A stretch of 63,754 nucleotides of DNA from Streptococcus phocae (GCF_001302265.1 NZ_LHQM01000012.1:1-63754), one strand, 5' to 3'. Positions 1 through 9,490 are shown, counted from the first letter of the stretch. Notes: generated by a model from the sequence alone, not told the origin. Program-made: numbers and translations.

Positions 1-46
1 CTCAGTTTTTTGTTATTAAGAGTAATGCTTTTTCAGCAAAGCCTTT

Positions 47-739
47 TTAGTCAGCTGGTGGGATAGGGGTGCTTTCTTGAAGCGTCTCAGTTGGTGGAGT
101 CTGTGGAGTGCTATTCTCAGGCTCAGCAACTGGCGGTACTTCGGGAGTTTTTGGCACATCACGAGGTGCAGGTGGTACAGGAGGTGCAGGTACAGGGTTA
201 GGAGTTGGATTTGGTGTTGGTGAGACTGGTGCGGGCCTGTTAGTGCTTGGAGGTGCCTGTTCAGGAATTTGTGCATCAACCTCAGCATTCTCAGGGTTAA
301 TCACGATGGCATCAAGTAAAGCCTGTAATTCAGCTTTTTTCTTTTGGTTTTTGACCCCGTCAATGATTTTTTGAGCGGTTTCCTTTAGCCCTTGGCTAGG
401 GGATGTTTGGGTGGCTTTGACGGCATCAGTAGCAACGGTTTCTCGGCTTAGTTCTGACTGGATAGCCGATAGGCGCTTGTTAAACGTTTTTTGAGTCCTT
501 GTGTTGCGGATGGCATTGATGCTTTCTTGAGCTTTTTTGATGGTTTTTGGAGAGGGGTTTTCTTCAGCTTCTTTTAACAATTGCTTAGCTTGCTGGAGTG
601 CTAGTTGTTGTTTATGGTTGGTCGGGGTGTTTTTTTGTGGCTGGTTAAAGCTTCCAAACATTAGATACCCCCCACCAGCTAGGGTAATGACCAGAAGGCA
701 AAGGGCCAAATAGAGGCTCTCTTTTGATTTATTTTGCAT
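47..739 (-). CDS. Proline-rich membrane-anchored protein, unknown function
   Basis: The 230-residue product has one hydrophobic segment near the N-terminus (about residues 9-30) after a short Lys-rich start, so it is probably anchored by its N-terminus with the rest outside the cell. Residues 35-145 are Lys/Gln/Ala-rich and probably helical. From about 150 the chain is dominated by Pro, Thr and Glu, with repeated PNP and PPxPP patterns like wall-spanning linkers. There is no LPXTG sorting signal. The start is supported by AAGGAG about 8 nt upstream on the minus strand. The gene is divergent from the phosphate symporter. I do not recognise a family; a cell-surface or envelope-associated role is inference from composition only. 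Confidence 0.75.
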   Translation of the reverse strand: MQNKSKESLYLALCLLVITLAGGGYLMFGSFNQPQKNTPTNHKQQLALQQAKQLLKEAEENPSPKTIKKAQESINAIRNTRTQKTFNKRLSAIQSELSRETVATDAVKATQTSPSQGLKETAQKIIDGVKNQKKKAELQALLDAIVINPENAEVDAQIPEQAPPSTNRPAPVSPTPNPTPNPVPAPPVPPAPRDVPKTPEVPPVAEPENSTPQTPPTETLQESTPIPPAD

Positions 740-853
740 GTGTTCTCCTTTAATGGCTTTGAGTAAGATTAGCCTTATTATACCTTGAAAGCTTAAAAAT
801 GAAAAGTTGTTTTTGAGATGCGCTCTCTTTGTTTAATAATACTGAAAAAACCC

Positions 854-882
854 TTGTGATAAGACCAATAATACATTAAAAT
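854..882 (+). promoter_or_regulatory. Predicted promoter of Na/Pi symporter gene
   Basis: TTGTGA (854-859) and TAAAAT (877-882) are separated by 17 nt, a reasonable sigma-A promoter just upstream of the symporter gene. Confidence 0.5.
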
Positions 883-916
883 AGAGTAGAATAAATAATT
901 GAGCGAGGACGATATT

Positions 917-2548
917 GTGTCGGTAAATTGGCAAGACATTGCATTTCACTTTTTTGGAGGTTTAGGGCTCTTTCTCTTCAGTATCAAATACATGGGAGAT
1001 GGGCTCCAACAGGCGGCAGGAGATAAGCTAAGGTACTACATTGATAAATACACCAGCAATCCTTTCTTTGGTATTTTAGTTGGTATTGCCATGTCTGCCC
1101 TTATCCAATCAAGCTCAGGGGTAACGGTTATCACGGTCGGTTTAGTTTCTGCGGGTCTCTTGACCTTGCGCCAAGCGATTGGTATCGTCATGGGGGCCAA
1201 TATTGGGACAACGGTGACGTCTTTTCTCATTGGTTTTAAACTAGGAGATTATGCTCTTCCGATGATTTTTATTGGTTCAGCCTGCCTATTTTTTACCTCT
1301 AATAAAAAATTGAATAATCTGGGACGTATCATTTTTGGTGTAGGGGGAATTTTCTTTTCTCTAAACTTGATGGGAGATGCTATGGATCCGCTAAAGTCGG
1401 TTTCAGCCTTTCAAACTTACCTAGCCACTCTGGGAGACAAGCCCTTTCAGGGTGTCTTTATCGGTACGGCTTTGACCATGCTCATCCAGTCGTCTGCAGC
1501 GATTATTGGTATTTTGCAAGGTCTTTTCTCGGGAGGTCTGTTGACCTTACAAGGTGCGGTACCTATTTTATTAGGGTCTAATATAGGAACTTGTATCACA
1601 GCGGTCTTAGCAGCTATTGGCTCTAACATTGCAGCCAAACGAGTTGCGATGGCTCATGTTTTCTTCAATTTAATTGGAACCATTATCTTCATGGTCTTTT
1701 TGATGCCATTTACTTCTTTGATGTTATGGCTACAATCTGTGTTACACCTATCTCCTGAAATGACCATTGCTTTTTCACATGGTACGTTTAATATTACTAA
1801 CACCGTGCTATTAATTCCTTTTATTGGACTCTTGGCTATGGTTGTGACCAAGTTAATTCCAGGGGAGGACGAAGTTGTCAAATACGAAGCCCTTTACCTA
1901 GACCGACTGCTCATCACGCAGGCGCCATCTATTGCCCTTGGCAATGCGCGCAAGGAACTGGTCCATTTGGCATCTTATGCGATTCAAGCCTTAGAAGCCT
2001 CTTACAGCTACATTATGACAGCCGAAGAAATCTTTGGGAAAAAAGTAAGACGCTATGAAAAAGCAGTCAATACTATTGACGAGGAGTTAACCACTTACTT
2101 GGTTGATATTTCTAACGAAGCCCTCAGCCCTAGAGAAAATGAAGTGCTAGCTGGTATTTTAGATTCGTCACGTGATTTGGAGCGGATCGGGGACCATTCT
2201 GAGTCCTTGACGGTACTGACAGATGGCATTAATGCCAAACAAATTGGTTTTTCTGCTGCTGCGCGTGATGAATTGACAGACATGTTTCATTTGACTCATT
2301 GTTTGGTTTTAGATGCTGTTAGGGCAATTGTTGACAGTGATAAGGAATTGGCAGACTCTATCGTGATCCGTCACAAGGACATCGAGCAACAAGAGCGTCA
2401 ATTGCGTAAGACACATATTGAGCGTCTTAACCGAGGGGAGTGTACTGCCCAAGCAGGTATTATCTTTATTGATATTATCTCCCACTATACTCGCATCACT
2501 GACCATGCTTTAAACTTGGCAGAAAAAGTTTTATCAGAGCAATTATAA
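917..2548 (+). CDS. Na+/phosphate cotransporter family protein with PhoU-like C-terminal domain
   Basis: A membrane symporter of the NptA/YjbB family, which moves inorganic phosphate with Na+. Two inverted-repeat halves each carry the family's QSS signature (IQSSSGVTV early, IQSSAAIIG later), surrounded by about eight membrane segments over roughly the first 320 residues. The last 200 residues are helical and soluble and resemble PhoU. I chose the GTG at 917 because GAGGAC lies 6 nt upstream; an in-frame TTG at 899 would add six residues but has no clear ribosome binding site. The gene is monocistronic and ends at a strong terminator. The family call is secure, but the transport direction and exact ion are inference. 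Confidence 0.9.
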   Translation: MSVNWQDIAFHFFGGLGLFLFSIKYMGDGLQQAAGDKLRYYIDKYTSNPFFGILVGIAMSALIQSSSGVTVITVGLVSAGLLTLRQAIGIVMGANIGTTVTSFLIGFKLGDYALPMIFIGSACLFFTSNKKLNNLGRIIFGVGGIFFSLNLMGDAMDPLKSVSAFQTYLATLGDKPFQGVFIGTALTMLIQSSAAIIGILQGLFSGGLLTLQGAVPILLGSNIGTCITAVLAAIGSNIAAKRVAMAHVFFNLIGTIIFMVFLMPFTSLMLWLQSVLHLSPEMTIAFSHGTFNITNTVLLIPFIGLLAMVVTKLIPGEDEVVKYEALYLDRLLITQAPSIALGNARKELVHLASYAIQALEASYSYIMTAEEIFGKKVRRYEKAVNTIDEELTTYLVDISNEALSPRENEVLAGILDSSRDLERIGDHSESLTVLTDGINAKQIGFSAAARDELTDMFHLTHCLVLDAVRAIVDSDKELADSIVIRHKDIEQQERQLRKTHIERLNRGECTAQAGIIFIDIISHYTRITDHALNLAEKVLSEQL

Positions 2549-2554
2549 AAAAAA

Positions 2555-2588
2555 GAAAGCTTGATTGACCATCAAGCTTTCTTTTTTT
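2555..2588 (+). terminator. Rho-independent terminator after Na/Pi symporter
   Basis: GAAAGCTTGAT (2555-2565) pairs perfectly with ATCAAGCTTTC (2571-2581) across a 5-nt loop and is followed by seven T. Confidence 0.92.
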
Positions 2589-2596
2589 AAGGCAAA

Positions 2597-2639
2597 AGTG
2601 GTATATACCATTTACAAAATGACTAAGAAGGCGTATAAT
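2597..2639 (+). promoter_or_regulatory. nagA promoter with NagR/DasR-type (dre) operator
   Basis: AGTGGTATATACCATT (2597-2612) is a near-perfect palindrome of the form bound by GntR-family amino-sugar regulators (NagR/YvoA, DasR). It overlaps the -35 hexamer TTTACA (2611-2616). The -10 is TATAAT (2634-2639), with 17-nt spacing. A repressor here would block RNA polymerase until amino-sugar phosphate is present. No nagR gene lies in the window, so the regulator would act from elsewhere. Confidence 0.75.
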
Positions 2640-2662
2640 AGTTGCAAAAGGGAGGAAAAGAA

Positions 2663-3811
2663 ATGACAAGCTATATCAAAGCGGACTGTTTTTATTACCC
2701 AACCGAGACTAAATCAGCCGGCTATTTAGAAATTATAGAGGGGAAATTTGGAGAGTGGCGTCAAACTGCTCCTGAAGGGGCTGAAATAATTGATTACACT
2801 GGGTATCAGATTGCCCCAGGGTTAGTAGATACTCATATTCATGGTTATGCTGGCGCTGATGTGATGGATAACTCAGTAGAAGGTCTTCACAAAATCAGCG
2901 AGGGCCTCCTGTCAACGGGAGTCACATCATTTTTACCAACGACCCTGACCTCAACCTTTGAGCAACTGGAAAAAGTATCAGCAACCATTGCAACGACTGC
3001 TAATCAGGTAAAAGGTGCTAAAATACAAGGAATCTACTTTGAAGGACCTTATTTTACTGAGGAATACAAAGGGGCTCAAAATCCTAGTTATATGAAAAAT
3101 CCACGCTTGGACGAATTTCAAGCCTGGCAAAGCGCGGCTAAGGGCTTGATTAAAAAAATAGCCTTAGCCCCTGAACGCGATGGTGTGACAGAGTTTGTCT
3201 CAACCTTGACAAAGCAAGGGGTCACAGTGGCTTTAGGGCATTCAAACGGCACCTATGCAGAGGCTAAGCAAGCAGTTGAGGCAGGCGCCAGTGTTTGGGT
3301 TCATGCTTATAATGGCATGCGAGGCCTTAGTCACCGAGAGCCAGGAATGGTGGGAGCTGTCTATCATCTGCCAAACACCTATGCAGAGTTGATTTGTGAC
3401 GGGCACCACGTGACTCCAGTGGCATGTGACTTGCTGATGCAGCAAAAAGGTCATGACCATGTGGCCATGATTACGGATTGCATGCGTGCAGGTGGCTCGC
3501 CAGATGGAGACTACATGCTGGGAGAATTTCCAGTTATTGTCGAAAATGGCACAGCAAGGCTCAAAGCAAGCGGTAATCTGGCAGGCTCTATTTTAACTTT
3601 GACACAAGGGATTAAAAATGTTGTGTCTTGGGGGATTGCAAGTCCTGCCCAAGCCATTTCTATGTCTTCTTATATTCCAGCTGTTTCGGTTGGCATTGAC
3701 GATGTTTGTGGGCAACTGAAAAAAGGGTATGCTGCAGATTTTATCGTCCTTGATCCATCCTTAACTCTCATGGCGACTTATCTAGACGGTGAAAAGGTCT
3801 TTGAGGCCTAA
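2663..3811 (+). CDS. nagA: N-acetylglucosamine-6-phosphate deacetylase
   Basis: Cytoplasmic amidohydrolase that removes acetate from GlcNAc-6-phosphate to give glucosamine-6-phosphate, in amino-sugar use and cell-wall recycling. Family landmarks are in order: HIHGYAG metal site, EGPYF, GHSNGTY, HAYNGMRGLSHREPG, CDGHHV, and catalytic Asp in TDCMRAGG. The length, 382 residues, is normal. The ATG at 2663 has GGGAGG 7 nt upstream; an upstream in-frame start at 2642 would place the ribosome binding site inside the coding region. It is monocistronic between two terminators and probably derepressed by amino sugars through the dre-like operator. nagB is not in the window. Confidence 0.95.
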   Translation: MTSYIKADCFYYPTETKSAGYLEIIEGKFGEWRQTAPEGAEIIDYTGYQIAPGLVDTHIHGYAGADVMDNSVEGLHKISEGLLSTGVTSFLPTTLTSTFEQLEKVSATIATTANQVKGAKIQGIYFEGPYFTEEYKGAQNPSYMKNPRLDEFQAWQSAAKGLIKKIALAPERDGVTEFVSTLTKQGVTVALGHSNGTYAEAKQAVEAGASVWVHAYNGMRGLSHREPGMVGAVYHLPNTYAELICDGHHVTPVACDLLMQQKGHDHVAMITDCMRAGGSPDGDYMLGEFPVIVENGTARLKASGNLAGSILTLTQGIKNVVSWGIASPAQAISMSSYIPAVSVGIDDVCGQLKKGYAADFIVLDPSLTLMATYLDGEKVFEA

Positions 3812-3819
3812 GTTTAAAG

Positions 3820-3848
3820 AGAATTGGGACATGCTCAATTCTTTTTTC
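3820..3848 (+). terminator. Terminator after nagA
   Basis: AGAATTG (3820-3826) pairs with CAATTCT (3835-3841), followed by a run of T. Confidence 0.8.
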
Positions 3849-3897
3849 TTTTAGGGCTTTATGATAAAATAGGGGTATCACGATGGAGGTTTCAGAT

Positions 3898-4737
3898 ATG
3901 GTAAAAACAATACGAATGAATAGTGGTTTTGATATTCCGGTCTTGGGATTTGGAACATTTAAGGCCACAGATGGTGAGGAAGCTTACCAGGCAACCTTAG
4001 CAGCTATTAAAGCAGGCTACCGTCATATCGATACTGCAAAAATATATCGCAATGAAGAAAGTGTCGGACGTGCTATCAGAGACAGCGGTGTCCCACGTGA
4101 GGAATTATTTGTCACAACAAAATTGTGGAACGATGCACATAGCTATGATGGGGCAAAAGAGGCTCTCAGAGCTTCCTTAGACCGTCTTGGACTCGATTAT
4201 GTTGACCTTTACTTAATCCATTGGCCAAATCCAAAAGCCCTTCGTGACAGATGGGAAGCAGCAAATGCTGAGGCTTGGTCCTATATGGAAGAAGCCCTTG
4301 AAGAAGGTCTTGTGCGCTCTATTGGAGTGAGTAACTTTTTAGTGCACCATTTGGAAGCCCTCAAAGAAACTGCCGAAATCACGCCTGCGGTTAACCAGAT
4401 TCGTCTCGCGCCAGGATGTTACCAGACAGAGGTGGTGGATTATTGCCGTCGTAATGGTATTATTTTGGAAGCTTGGAGCCCACTCGGACAAGGTGAAATC
4501 TTTGCCAATGATACTATGGTTGCTTTAGCACAAAAATATGGGAAAACAGTTGCTCAACTAGCCCTAGCATGGTCTATTCATGAAGGGTTTGTGCCACTAC
4601 CAAAATCAGTGAATCCTGGCAGAATCAAAGAAAACATGGACTTTTTTGATATCGAACTCACAGCCGAAGATGCTGAAATCATCAAAACCTTGCCAGGCAT
4701 GTCAGCTATTCCAGACCCAGATAATAAAGATTACTAG
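3898..4737 (+). CDS. Aldo/keto reductase (AKR5-like)
   Basis: NADPH-dependent oxidoreductase with a TIM-barrel fold. Visible motifs: GFGTFKA near the N-terminus, HIDTAKIYRNEESVG with the catalytic Asp and Tyr, TTKLWNDAH with the catalytic Lys, LIHWPNP with the catalytic His, SIGVSNF, and the cofactor-binding VPLPKSVNPGRIKEN near the C-terminus. It is 279 residues from the ATG at 3898, which has GGAGG 8 nt upstream. The physiological substrate cannot be read from sequence; related proteins act on 2,5-diketo-gluconate, methylglyoxal or other small carbonyls. It is a single gene between terminators. Confidence 0.9.
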   Translation: MVKTIRMNSGFDIPVLGFGTFKATDGEEAYQATLAAIKAGYRHIDTAKIYRNEESVGRAIRDSGVPREELFVTTKLWNDAHSYDGAKEALRASLDRLGLDYVDLYLIHWPNPKALRDRWEAANAEAWSYMEEALEEGLVRSIGVSNFLVHHLEALKETAEITPAVNQIRLAPGCYQTEVVDYCRRNGIILEAWSPLGQGEIFANDTMVALAQKYGKTVAQLALAWSIHEGFVPLPKSVNPGRIKENMDFFDIELTAEDAEIIKTLPGMSAIPDPDNKDY

Positions 4738-4746
4738 GACAAACAC

Positions 4747-4780
4747 AAAGCCGTTAGCCTATGATGTCTAGCGGCTTTAT
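4747..4780 (+). terminator. Terminator after aldo/keto reductase
   Basis: AAAGCCGTTAG (4747-4757) pairs with CTAGCGGCTTT (4768-4778). The T tail is short and interrupted, so strength is uncertain. Confidence 0.7.
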
Positions 4781-4814
4781 CTTATGCGCTAAGCAAGAAA
4801 AATAAATTGAGTTA

Positions 4815-4843
4815 TTGACAATGGTTTATAATTTGGTTATAAT
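4815..4843 (+). promoter_or_regulatory. Consensus sigma-A promoter
   Basis: TTGACA (4815-4820), 17-nt spacer, TATAAT (4838-4843): both hexamers are perfect matches to consensus. It drives the small membrane methyltransferase-like gene and predicts strong constitutive transcription. Confidence 0.88.
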
Positions 4844-4895
4844 TTTTATTAGTGTTTTATGAAAAAATAATAACTAACAGTTAAGGAGTTCTGTT

Positions 4896-5423
4896 TTGAT
4901 TATCTTATTATTGATGTTGGCTATGTTTGCCATCCGTTTAGTGTTTTTAAAAAAATCAATTGCCAACGAAAAGGCAATCTTGGCTCAAGGTGGCAAAGAG
5001 TTTGGCGTTCAAAATACAAAATTTTTGACCTTGCTGCACATCATGATTTATGCCTTTGCAGTCACTGAAGCGTTGCTAAAACAAGTGACCTTTGATGCGA
5101 TTGGCTTTTTAGGGTTATTGTTAATGGTGTTTTCACTTGTTGTTCTTTATGAGGTGACTCGCATTTTGGGTGAGATTTGGACGGTTAAGCTCATGCTGGC
5201 TAAAGACCACAAATATGTTGACCATTGGCTCTTTAGAACAGTCAAACACCCCAATTATTTTTTAAATATTGGGCCAGAGTTAGTAGGAATTGTTCTGCTT
5301 TGCCACGCGCAGATCACAGCAATCTTGCTGTTTCCGTGCTATGCATTAGTGATTTACCTACGCATCAAGGAAGAAAACAAACTGTTGGCAGAAGTGATTA
5401 TCCCAAATGGCATTAAAGAGTAA
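4896..5423 (+). CDS. Isoprenylcysteine carboxyl methyltransferase family membrane protein
   Basis: A 175-residue polytopic membrane protein with about four hydrophobic segments and the C-terminal signature of the ICMT/PEMT-type methyltransferases: the HWLFRTVKHPNYF stretch, then the final LRIKEENKLL segment with an E-E pair. The start is TTG at 4896, with AAGGAG 8 nt upstream. The family is known in streptococci, but the substrate is not established; real prenylcysteine methylation is unlikely in this organism. It sits alone behind a consensus promoter, upstream of the glycine T-box. Confidence 0.8.
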   Translation: MIILLLMLAMFAIRLVFLKKSIANEKAILAQGGKEFGVQNTKFLTLLHIMIYAFAVTEALLKQVTFDAIGFLGLLLMVFSLVVLYEVTRILGEIWTVKLMLAKDHKYVDHWLFRTVKHPNYFLNIGPELVGIVLLCHAQITAILLFPCYALVIYLRIKEENKLLAEVIIPNGIKE

Positions 5424-5448
5424 TTGCAAGCAAGTTTTCGTCCAAGCA

Positions 5449-5711
5449 TAGACAAGTTTTGGACTTTGTGATAAACTTGTTAACAAGAAAGAAAATGGCA
5501 CGTCTATTATCTCAAGCGAATTCGGAAATGGTGAGAGCCGAATGGTAATCCTGCTTATTGGCGCTTTCTCTTTAGAGGTAACAGTGACTAAAACGAGAAT
5601 GTAAGCAGTCGCTGGCTAATGTCATATCACAATGAAGTTATAAATTAGGGTGGAACCGCGTTCATACGCCCCTATGTCTATAGACATGGGGAGGTAAAGC
5701 GGTTCTTTTCT
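5449..5711 (+). promoter_or_regulatory. Glycine T-box riboswitch leader of glyQS, with promoter
   Basis: The promoter is TAGACA (5449-5454), 17 nt, TAAACT (5472-5477) with an extended TG. The leader then shows stem I (AAGAAAG pairing with CTTTCTCTT), a candidate GGC glycine specifier at 5560-5562 just before the closing arm of stem I, and the conserved T-box TGGAACCGCG (5651-5660). The terminator pairs GAACCGC (5653-5659) with GCGGTTC (5699-5705), then T-rich sequence. Uncharged tRNA-Gly should pair with the specifier and T-box, form the antiterminator and allow glyQS transcription. Confidence 0.92.
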
Positions 5712-5789
5712 TATGCCAAGGCTATGGATTCATTAGCTAGGCGTGTGCTTGTTGCTATTTCACATCAGATTACAAAAAGGAGTTACGAT

Positions 5790-6704
5790 ATGTCTCACAA
5801 ATTAACCTTTCAAGAAATCATCTTGACCCTTCAACAGTATTGGAACGATCAGGGCTGTTTGTTGATGCAGGCCTATGACAATGAAAAAGGGGCAGGGACC
5901 ATGAGTCCTTACACTTTTTTGAGAGCTATCGGTCCAGAACCTTGGAACGCAGCTTATGTTGAGCCGTCACGCCGCCCAGCTGATGGGCGTTATGGAGAAA
6001 ATCCTAACCGACTCTACCAACACCATCAGTTTCAGGTGGTTATGAAACCATCACCAAGTAACATTCAAGAGCTATATTTGGACTCATTAGAGCGATTAGG
6101 AATCAACCCACTTGAACATGATATTCGTTTCGTCGAGGATAACTGGGAAAACCCTTCAACAGGATCAGCTGGTCTTGGTTGGGAGGTGTGGCTTGATGGC
6201 ATGGAAATTACTCAATTCACTTACTTCCAACAGGTTGGTGGTCTTGCAACGTCCCCTGTGACTGCGGAGATTACGTATGGCCTTGAGCGCTTGGCATCTT
6301 ACATCCAAGAAGTTGACTCTGTGTATGACATTGAGTGGGCAAAAGGTGTGAAGTATGGAGAAATCTTCCTTCAGCCAGAGTACGAACATTCGAAATATTC
6401 GTTTGAAATTTCAAACCAAAGCATGTTGCTAGAGCATTTCGAAAAGTGCGAAGCAGAAGCGTCACGTGCTTTGGAAGAAGGTCTGGTTCACCCAGCTTAT
6501 GACTATGTGTTAAAATGTTCGCACACCTTTAACTTGCTAGATGCTCGTGGAGCCGTTTCTGTCACAGAACGGGCTGGCTATATCGCTCGTATCCGAAACT
6601 TGGCGCGTGTGGTTGCCAAGACATTTGTGGCTGAGCGCCGTAAACTTGGTTTCCCACTGTTAGATGAGGCTAGCCGAGCAGAATTACTCAAGGAGGAAGA
6701 CTAA
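5790..6704 (+). CDS. glyQ: Glycyl-tRNA synthetase alpha subunit
   Basis: Catalytic subunit of the bacterial alpha2beta2 class II glycyl-tRNA synthetase. It opens with [19 protein letters not shown], and [19 protein letters not shown] is the class II motif region. The length of 304 residues matches the family from the ATG at 5790 (AAGGAG 7 nt upstream). An in-frame ATG at 5724 directly follows the T-box terminator, lacks a ribosome binding site and would add a non-homologous extension. Expression is controlled by the T-box leader. glyS starts 2 nt after its stop. Confidence 0.97.
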   Translation: MSHKLTFQEIILTLQQYWNDQGCLLMQAYDNEKGAGTMSPYTFLRAIGPEPWNAAYVEPSRRPADGRYGENPNRLYQHHQFQVVMKPSPSNIQELYLDSLERLGINPLEHDIRFVEDNWENPSTGSAGLGWEVWLDGMEITQFTYFQQVGGLATSPVTAEITYGLERLASYIQEVDSVYDIEWAKGVKYGEIFLQPEYEHSKYSFEISNQSMLLEHFEKCEAEASRALEEGLVHPAYDYVLKCSHTFNLLDARGAVSVTERAGYIARIRNLARVVAKTFVAERRKLGFPLLDEASRAELLKEED

Positions 6705-6706
6705 TC

Positions 6707-8746
6707 ATGACAAAAGATTTACTAGTAGAGCTTGGTCTTGAAGAATTGCCAGCATATGTGGTGACATCAAGTCAAAAACAATTGGGCGACAAAATGGCAA
6801 CCTTCTTAGCGGCTAACAGACTGGTATACGAAGCTATTGAAACCTTTTCAACGCCTCGTCGCCTAGCTGTCCGCGTGATGGGCCTAGCTGATAAACAAAC
6901 CGATTTGACCGAAGACTTCAAAGGTCCTTCTAAAAAAATCGCCCTAGATGCCGAAGGCAATTTCTCAAAAGCAGCTCAAGGTTTTGTGCGTGGAAAAGGG
7001 TTAACAGTAGAAGATATTGAATTTCGTGACATCAAAGGCGAATCCTACGTTTACGTGACAAAGCACGAGGAAGGTCAGCCAGCTAAGGACATTCTAAAAG
7101 CTGTCCCAAATGTTTTGAAATCACTCACGTTTCCAGTTAGCATGCATTGGGCAAACAATAGTTTTGAGTACATTCGTCCTGTGCATACCCTAAGTATTTT
7201 ATTAGATGATGAAGCTTTAGAGCTTGATTTTCTAGACATTCACTCAGGACGTGTGAGCCGTGGGCATCGCTTTTTAGGAAGAGAAACCGAGATTAAAAGC
7301 GCAACTTCTTATGAGGCGGATTTGCGTGATCAATATGTGATTGTAGATCCTAAAGAACGTCAGGAACTTATTATCGAACAAATCAAAGCCCTTGAAGCCA
7401 AACACCAAGTTCAGGTTGATATTGATGAGGACTTGCTCAACGAAGTTTTGAACCTTGTTGAATACCCGACTGCTTTTATGGGAAGTTTTGATGCAAGCTA
7501 TCTCAACCTTCCAGAAGAAGTTTTGGTTACCTCTATGAAAACCCACCAACGCTATTTTGTGGTGCGTAATCAAGATGGGCAATTGATGCCAAACTTTATC
7601 TCTGTTCGGAATGGGAATGCTGAGCACATTGAAAATGTCATCAAGGGAAATGAAAAAGTTTTGGTAGCCCGCTTGGAAGATGGAGACTTTTTCTGGCGTG
7701 AGGACCAAAAATTACTTATCGCAGATTTAGTTGCTAAATTAACTAATGTAACCTTTCATGAAAAAATCGGCTCTGTTGCAGAACATATGAATCGTAGCAG
7801 AGTTATTGCAGCGTCGTTGGCGCAAAAAGCCAATCTGTCTGCTAGCGAGACAAGCGCTGTTGATCGTGCAGCTCAGATTTATAAATTTGACCTTTTAACC
7901 GGTATGGTTGGCGAATTTGATGAGCTTCAAGGAATCATGGGTGAAAAATATGCCTTATTGGCAGGAGAAGATAAGGCTGTTGCGACTGCTATTCGGGAAC
8001 ATTACCTCCCCAATTCAGCTGACGGTGCACTTCCAGAAACAAAAGTAGGGGCTATTCTTGCTTTAGCAGACAAATTAGACACCTTGCTTTCGTTCTTCTC
8101 AGTTGGTTTGATCCCGTCAGGGTCGAATGACCCTTATGCGTTACGTCGTGCCACCCAAGGTATCGTACGTATCTTAGACCACTTTGGTTGGACCATTCCG
8201 ATAGACACGTTAATCAAAGGACTTTACGACTTGTCATTTGACAGTTTAACCTATGAGGGTCAGGATGACGTGATGGCCTTTATTCGTGCACGTGTGGACA
8301 AAATGATGGGGAACAAAATACCAAAAGACATCCGTGAATCGGTTCTTGCTAGCTCTCACTTTGTTGTCCCAGAACTGTTAGCCACCGCAGAAGCACTGTT
8401 GAAAGCGAGTCAGACTGACCAGTATAAGGGAGCTGTTGAAAGCTTGTCGCGTGTCTTTAATTTGGTTGAAAAAGCAGATGCTTCTATCGCAGTTGATGTA
8501 ACACTTTTCGACAATCCTCACGAAAAAGCCCTATCAGAAGCTACAGAAACCTTAATCTTAGCTGGAACAGCTGATGAGCAACTCAGCCAACTCTTTGCAT
8601 TAAGCCCAGCAATCACTGCCTTTTTTGACAACACGATGGTTATGGTAGACGACCAAGCGTTGAAAAACAATCGCTTAGCCTTGCTGAGCCGTCTTGCTAC
8701 TAAGGCACAAAGGCTCGTAGCCTTCAATAAATTAAACACAAAATAG
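6707..8746 (+). CDS. glyS: Glycyl-tRNA synthetase beta subunit
   Basis: A 679-residue partner of GlyQ, needed for tRNA-Gly binding. The N-terminus [15 protein letters not shown] and the [10 protein letters not shown] segment are typical of the family, followed by an HD-like central region and a C-terminal anticodon-binding domain (about residues 580-670). It is co-transcribed with glyQ (2-nt gap; GAGGAAG ribosome binding site inside the end of glyQ) and shares the glycine T-box control. Full length, with no oddities. Confidence 0.97.
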   Translation: MTKDLLVELGLEELPAYVVTSSQKQLGDKMATFLAANRLVYEAIETFSTPRRLAVRVMGLADKQTDLTEDFKGPSKKIALDAEGNFSKAAQGFVRGKGLTVEDIEFRDIKGESYVYVTKHEEGQPAKDILKAVPNVLKSLTFPVSMHWANNSFEYIRPVHTLSILLDDEALELDFLDIHSGRVSRGHRFLGRETEIKSATSYEADLRDQYVIVDPKERQELIIEQIKALEAKHQVQVDIDEDLLNEVLNLVEYPTAFMGSFDASYLNLPEEVLVTSMKTHQRYFVVRNQDGQLMPNFISVRNGNAEHIENVIKGNEKVLVARLEDGDFFWREDQKLLIADLVAKLTNVTFHEKIGSVAEHMNRSRVIAASLAQKANLSASETSAVDRAAQIYKFDLLTGMVGEFDELQGIMGEKYALLAGEDKAVATAIREHYLPNSADGALPETKVGAILALADKLDTLLSFFSVGLIPSGSNDPYALRRATQGIVRILDHFGWTIPIDTLIKGLYDLSFDSLTYEGQDDVMAFIRARVDKMMGNKIPKDIRESVLASSHFVVPELLATAEALLKASQTDQYKGAVESLSRVFNLVEKADASIAVDVTLFDNPHEKALSEATETLILAGTADEQLSQLFALSPAITAFFDNTMVMVDDQALKNNRLALLSRLATKAQRLVAFNKLNTK

Positions 8747-8793
8747 GTCGTTTAACAAGGCTCTCATAAAAAATAATTGGATAAGGAGGAGTT

Positions 8794-9051
8794 ATGGATC
8801 CTAAAAAAATTGCGCGCATCAACGAGCTCGCTAAAAAGAAAAAAACAGTTGGATTAACTGGTCCTGAAAAAGTCGAGCAAGCCAAATTGCGCGAAGAGTA
8901 CATCGAAGGTTATCGCCGCTCCATAAGACACCACATTGAAGGCATCAAAATCGTGGACGAGGCAGGAAATGATTTGACCCCAGAAAAACTCAAGCAAATC
9001 CAACGCGAAAAGGGATTGCACGGAAGAAGTTTGGACGATCCGCATTCCTAA
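8794..9051 (+). CDS. DUF896 (YnzC family) small protein
   Basis: An 85-residue protein whose N-terminus, starting [21 protein letters not shown], is characteristic of the DUF896/YnzC family: a two-helix hairpin followed by a charged, extended C-terminus. In Bacillus a family member is in the SOS regulon, but no molecular role is established. Strong AAGGAGG ribosome binding site. It follows glyS by 47 nt with no terminator in between, so it may be read through from the glyQS transcript. Confidence 0.85.
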   Translation: MDPKKIARINELAKKKKTVGLTGPEKVEQAKLREEYIEGYRRSIRHHIEGIKIVDEAGNDLTPEKLKQIQREKGLHGRSLDDPHS

Positions 9052-9132
9052 TTAGCTATTATAATCAAACAATTAGAAAAAAATCTTTTTTTGCGATATA
9101 ATAAACCAAATAAAAGAAAGAAGGTAGAACTT

Positions 9133-9474
9133 ATGACAATCAAAAAACTTTCTGTATTAGCCATAGCCAGCCTCTCTTTAATTGGTTTAGCCGCTTGTGA
9201 CATGGACAAAGATGATCACGTGACCTCACAACCTAGTAGCGTAAAAACAACTAAGGATGTGAAGTTATCAGAAGATAAAGCCAAAACAATCGCTTTAAAA
9301 GATGCTTCAGTTCCAGAAGCTGATGCCCAAAGATTAAAAATCAGCACCGATAATGATGACGGTGTTATGGTTTACGAAGTTGAGTTTGACCATAACAATC
9401 AAGAGTATAGCTACACAATTGACGCTAACTCTGGAGACATTATTGAAAAATCATCTGAACCGATGGATGATTAA
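9133..9474 (+). CDS. PepSY-domain lipoprotein
   Basis: A 113-residue exported lipoprotein: Lys-rich N-terminus, hydrophobic stretch, then lipobox L-A-A-C with the acylated Cys near residue 22. Residues 50-110 form one PepSY domain (helix followed by VYEVEF and YSYTIDANSGDIIEKS strands), a fold often linked to inhibition of proteases at the cell surface. I chose the ATG at 9133 because the signal peptide begins there; an in-frame start at 9091 would add a charged extension before it. A strong terminator follows. The exact partner is unknown. Confidence 0.85.
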   Translation: MTIKKLSVLAIASLSLIGLAACDMDKDDHVTSQPSSVKTTKDVKLSEDKAKTIALKDASVPEADAQRLKISTDNDDGVMVYEVEFDHNNQEYSYTIDANSGDIIEKSSEPMDD

Positions 9475-9490
9475 TGTGATGAATAGCCTA

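Noticed and set aside
108..374. Gly-rich 88-codon plus-strand reading frame
   Set aside because: It is the antisense shadow of the Pro-rich tail of the first gene; Pro codons read as Gly on the opposite strand.
5724..5789. 22-residue N-terminal extension of GlyQ
   Set aside because: Starts at the T-box terminator and is not part of the conserved family; the ATG at 5790 has a good ribosome binding site.
7274..7708. 144-codon minus-strand frame in glyS
   Set aside because: Lies wholly inside a conserved gene, has no ribosome binding site and no family features.
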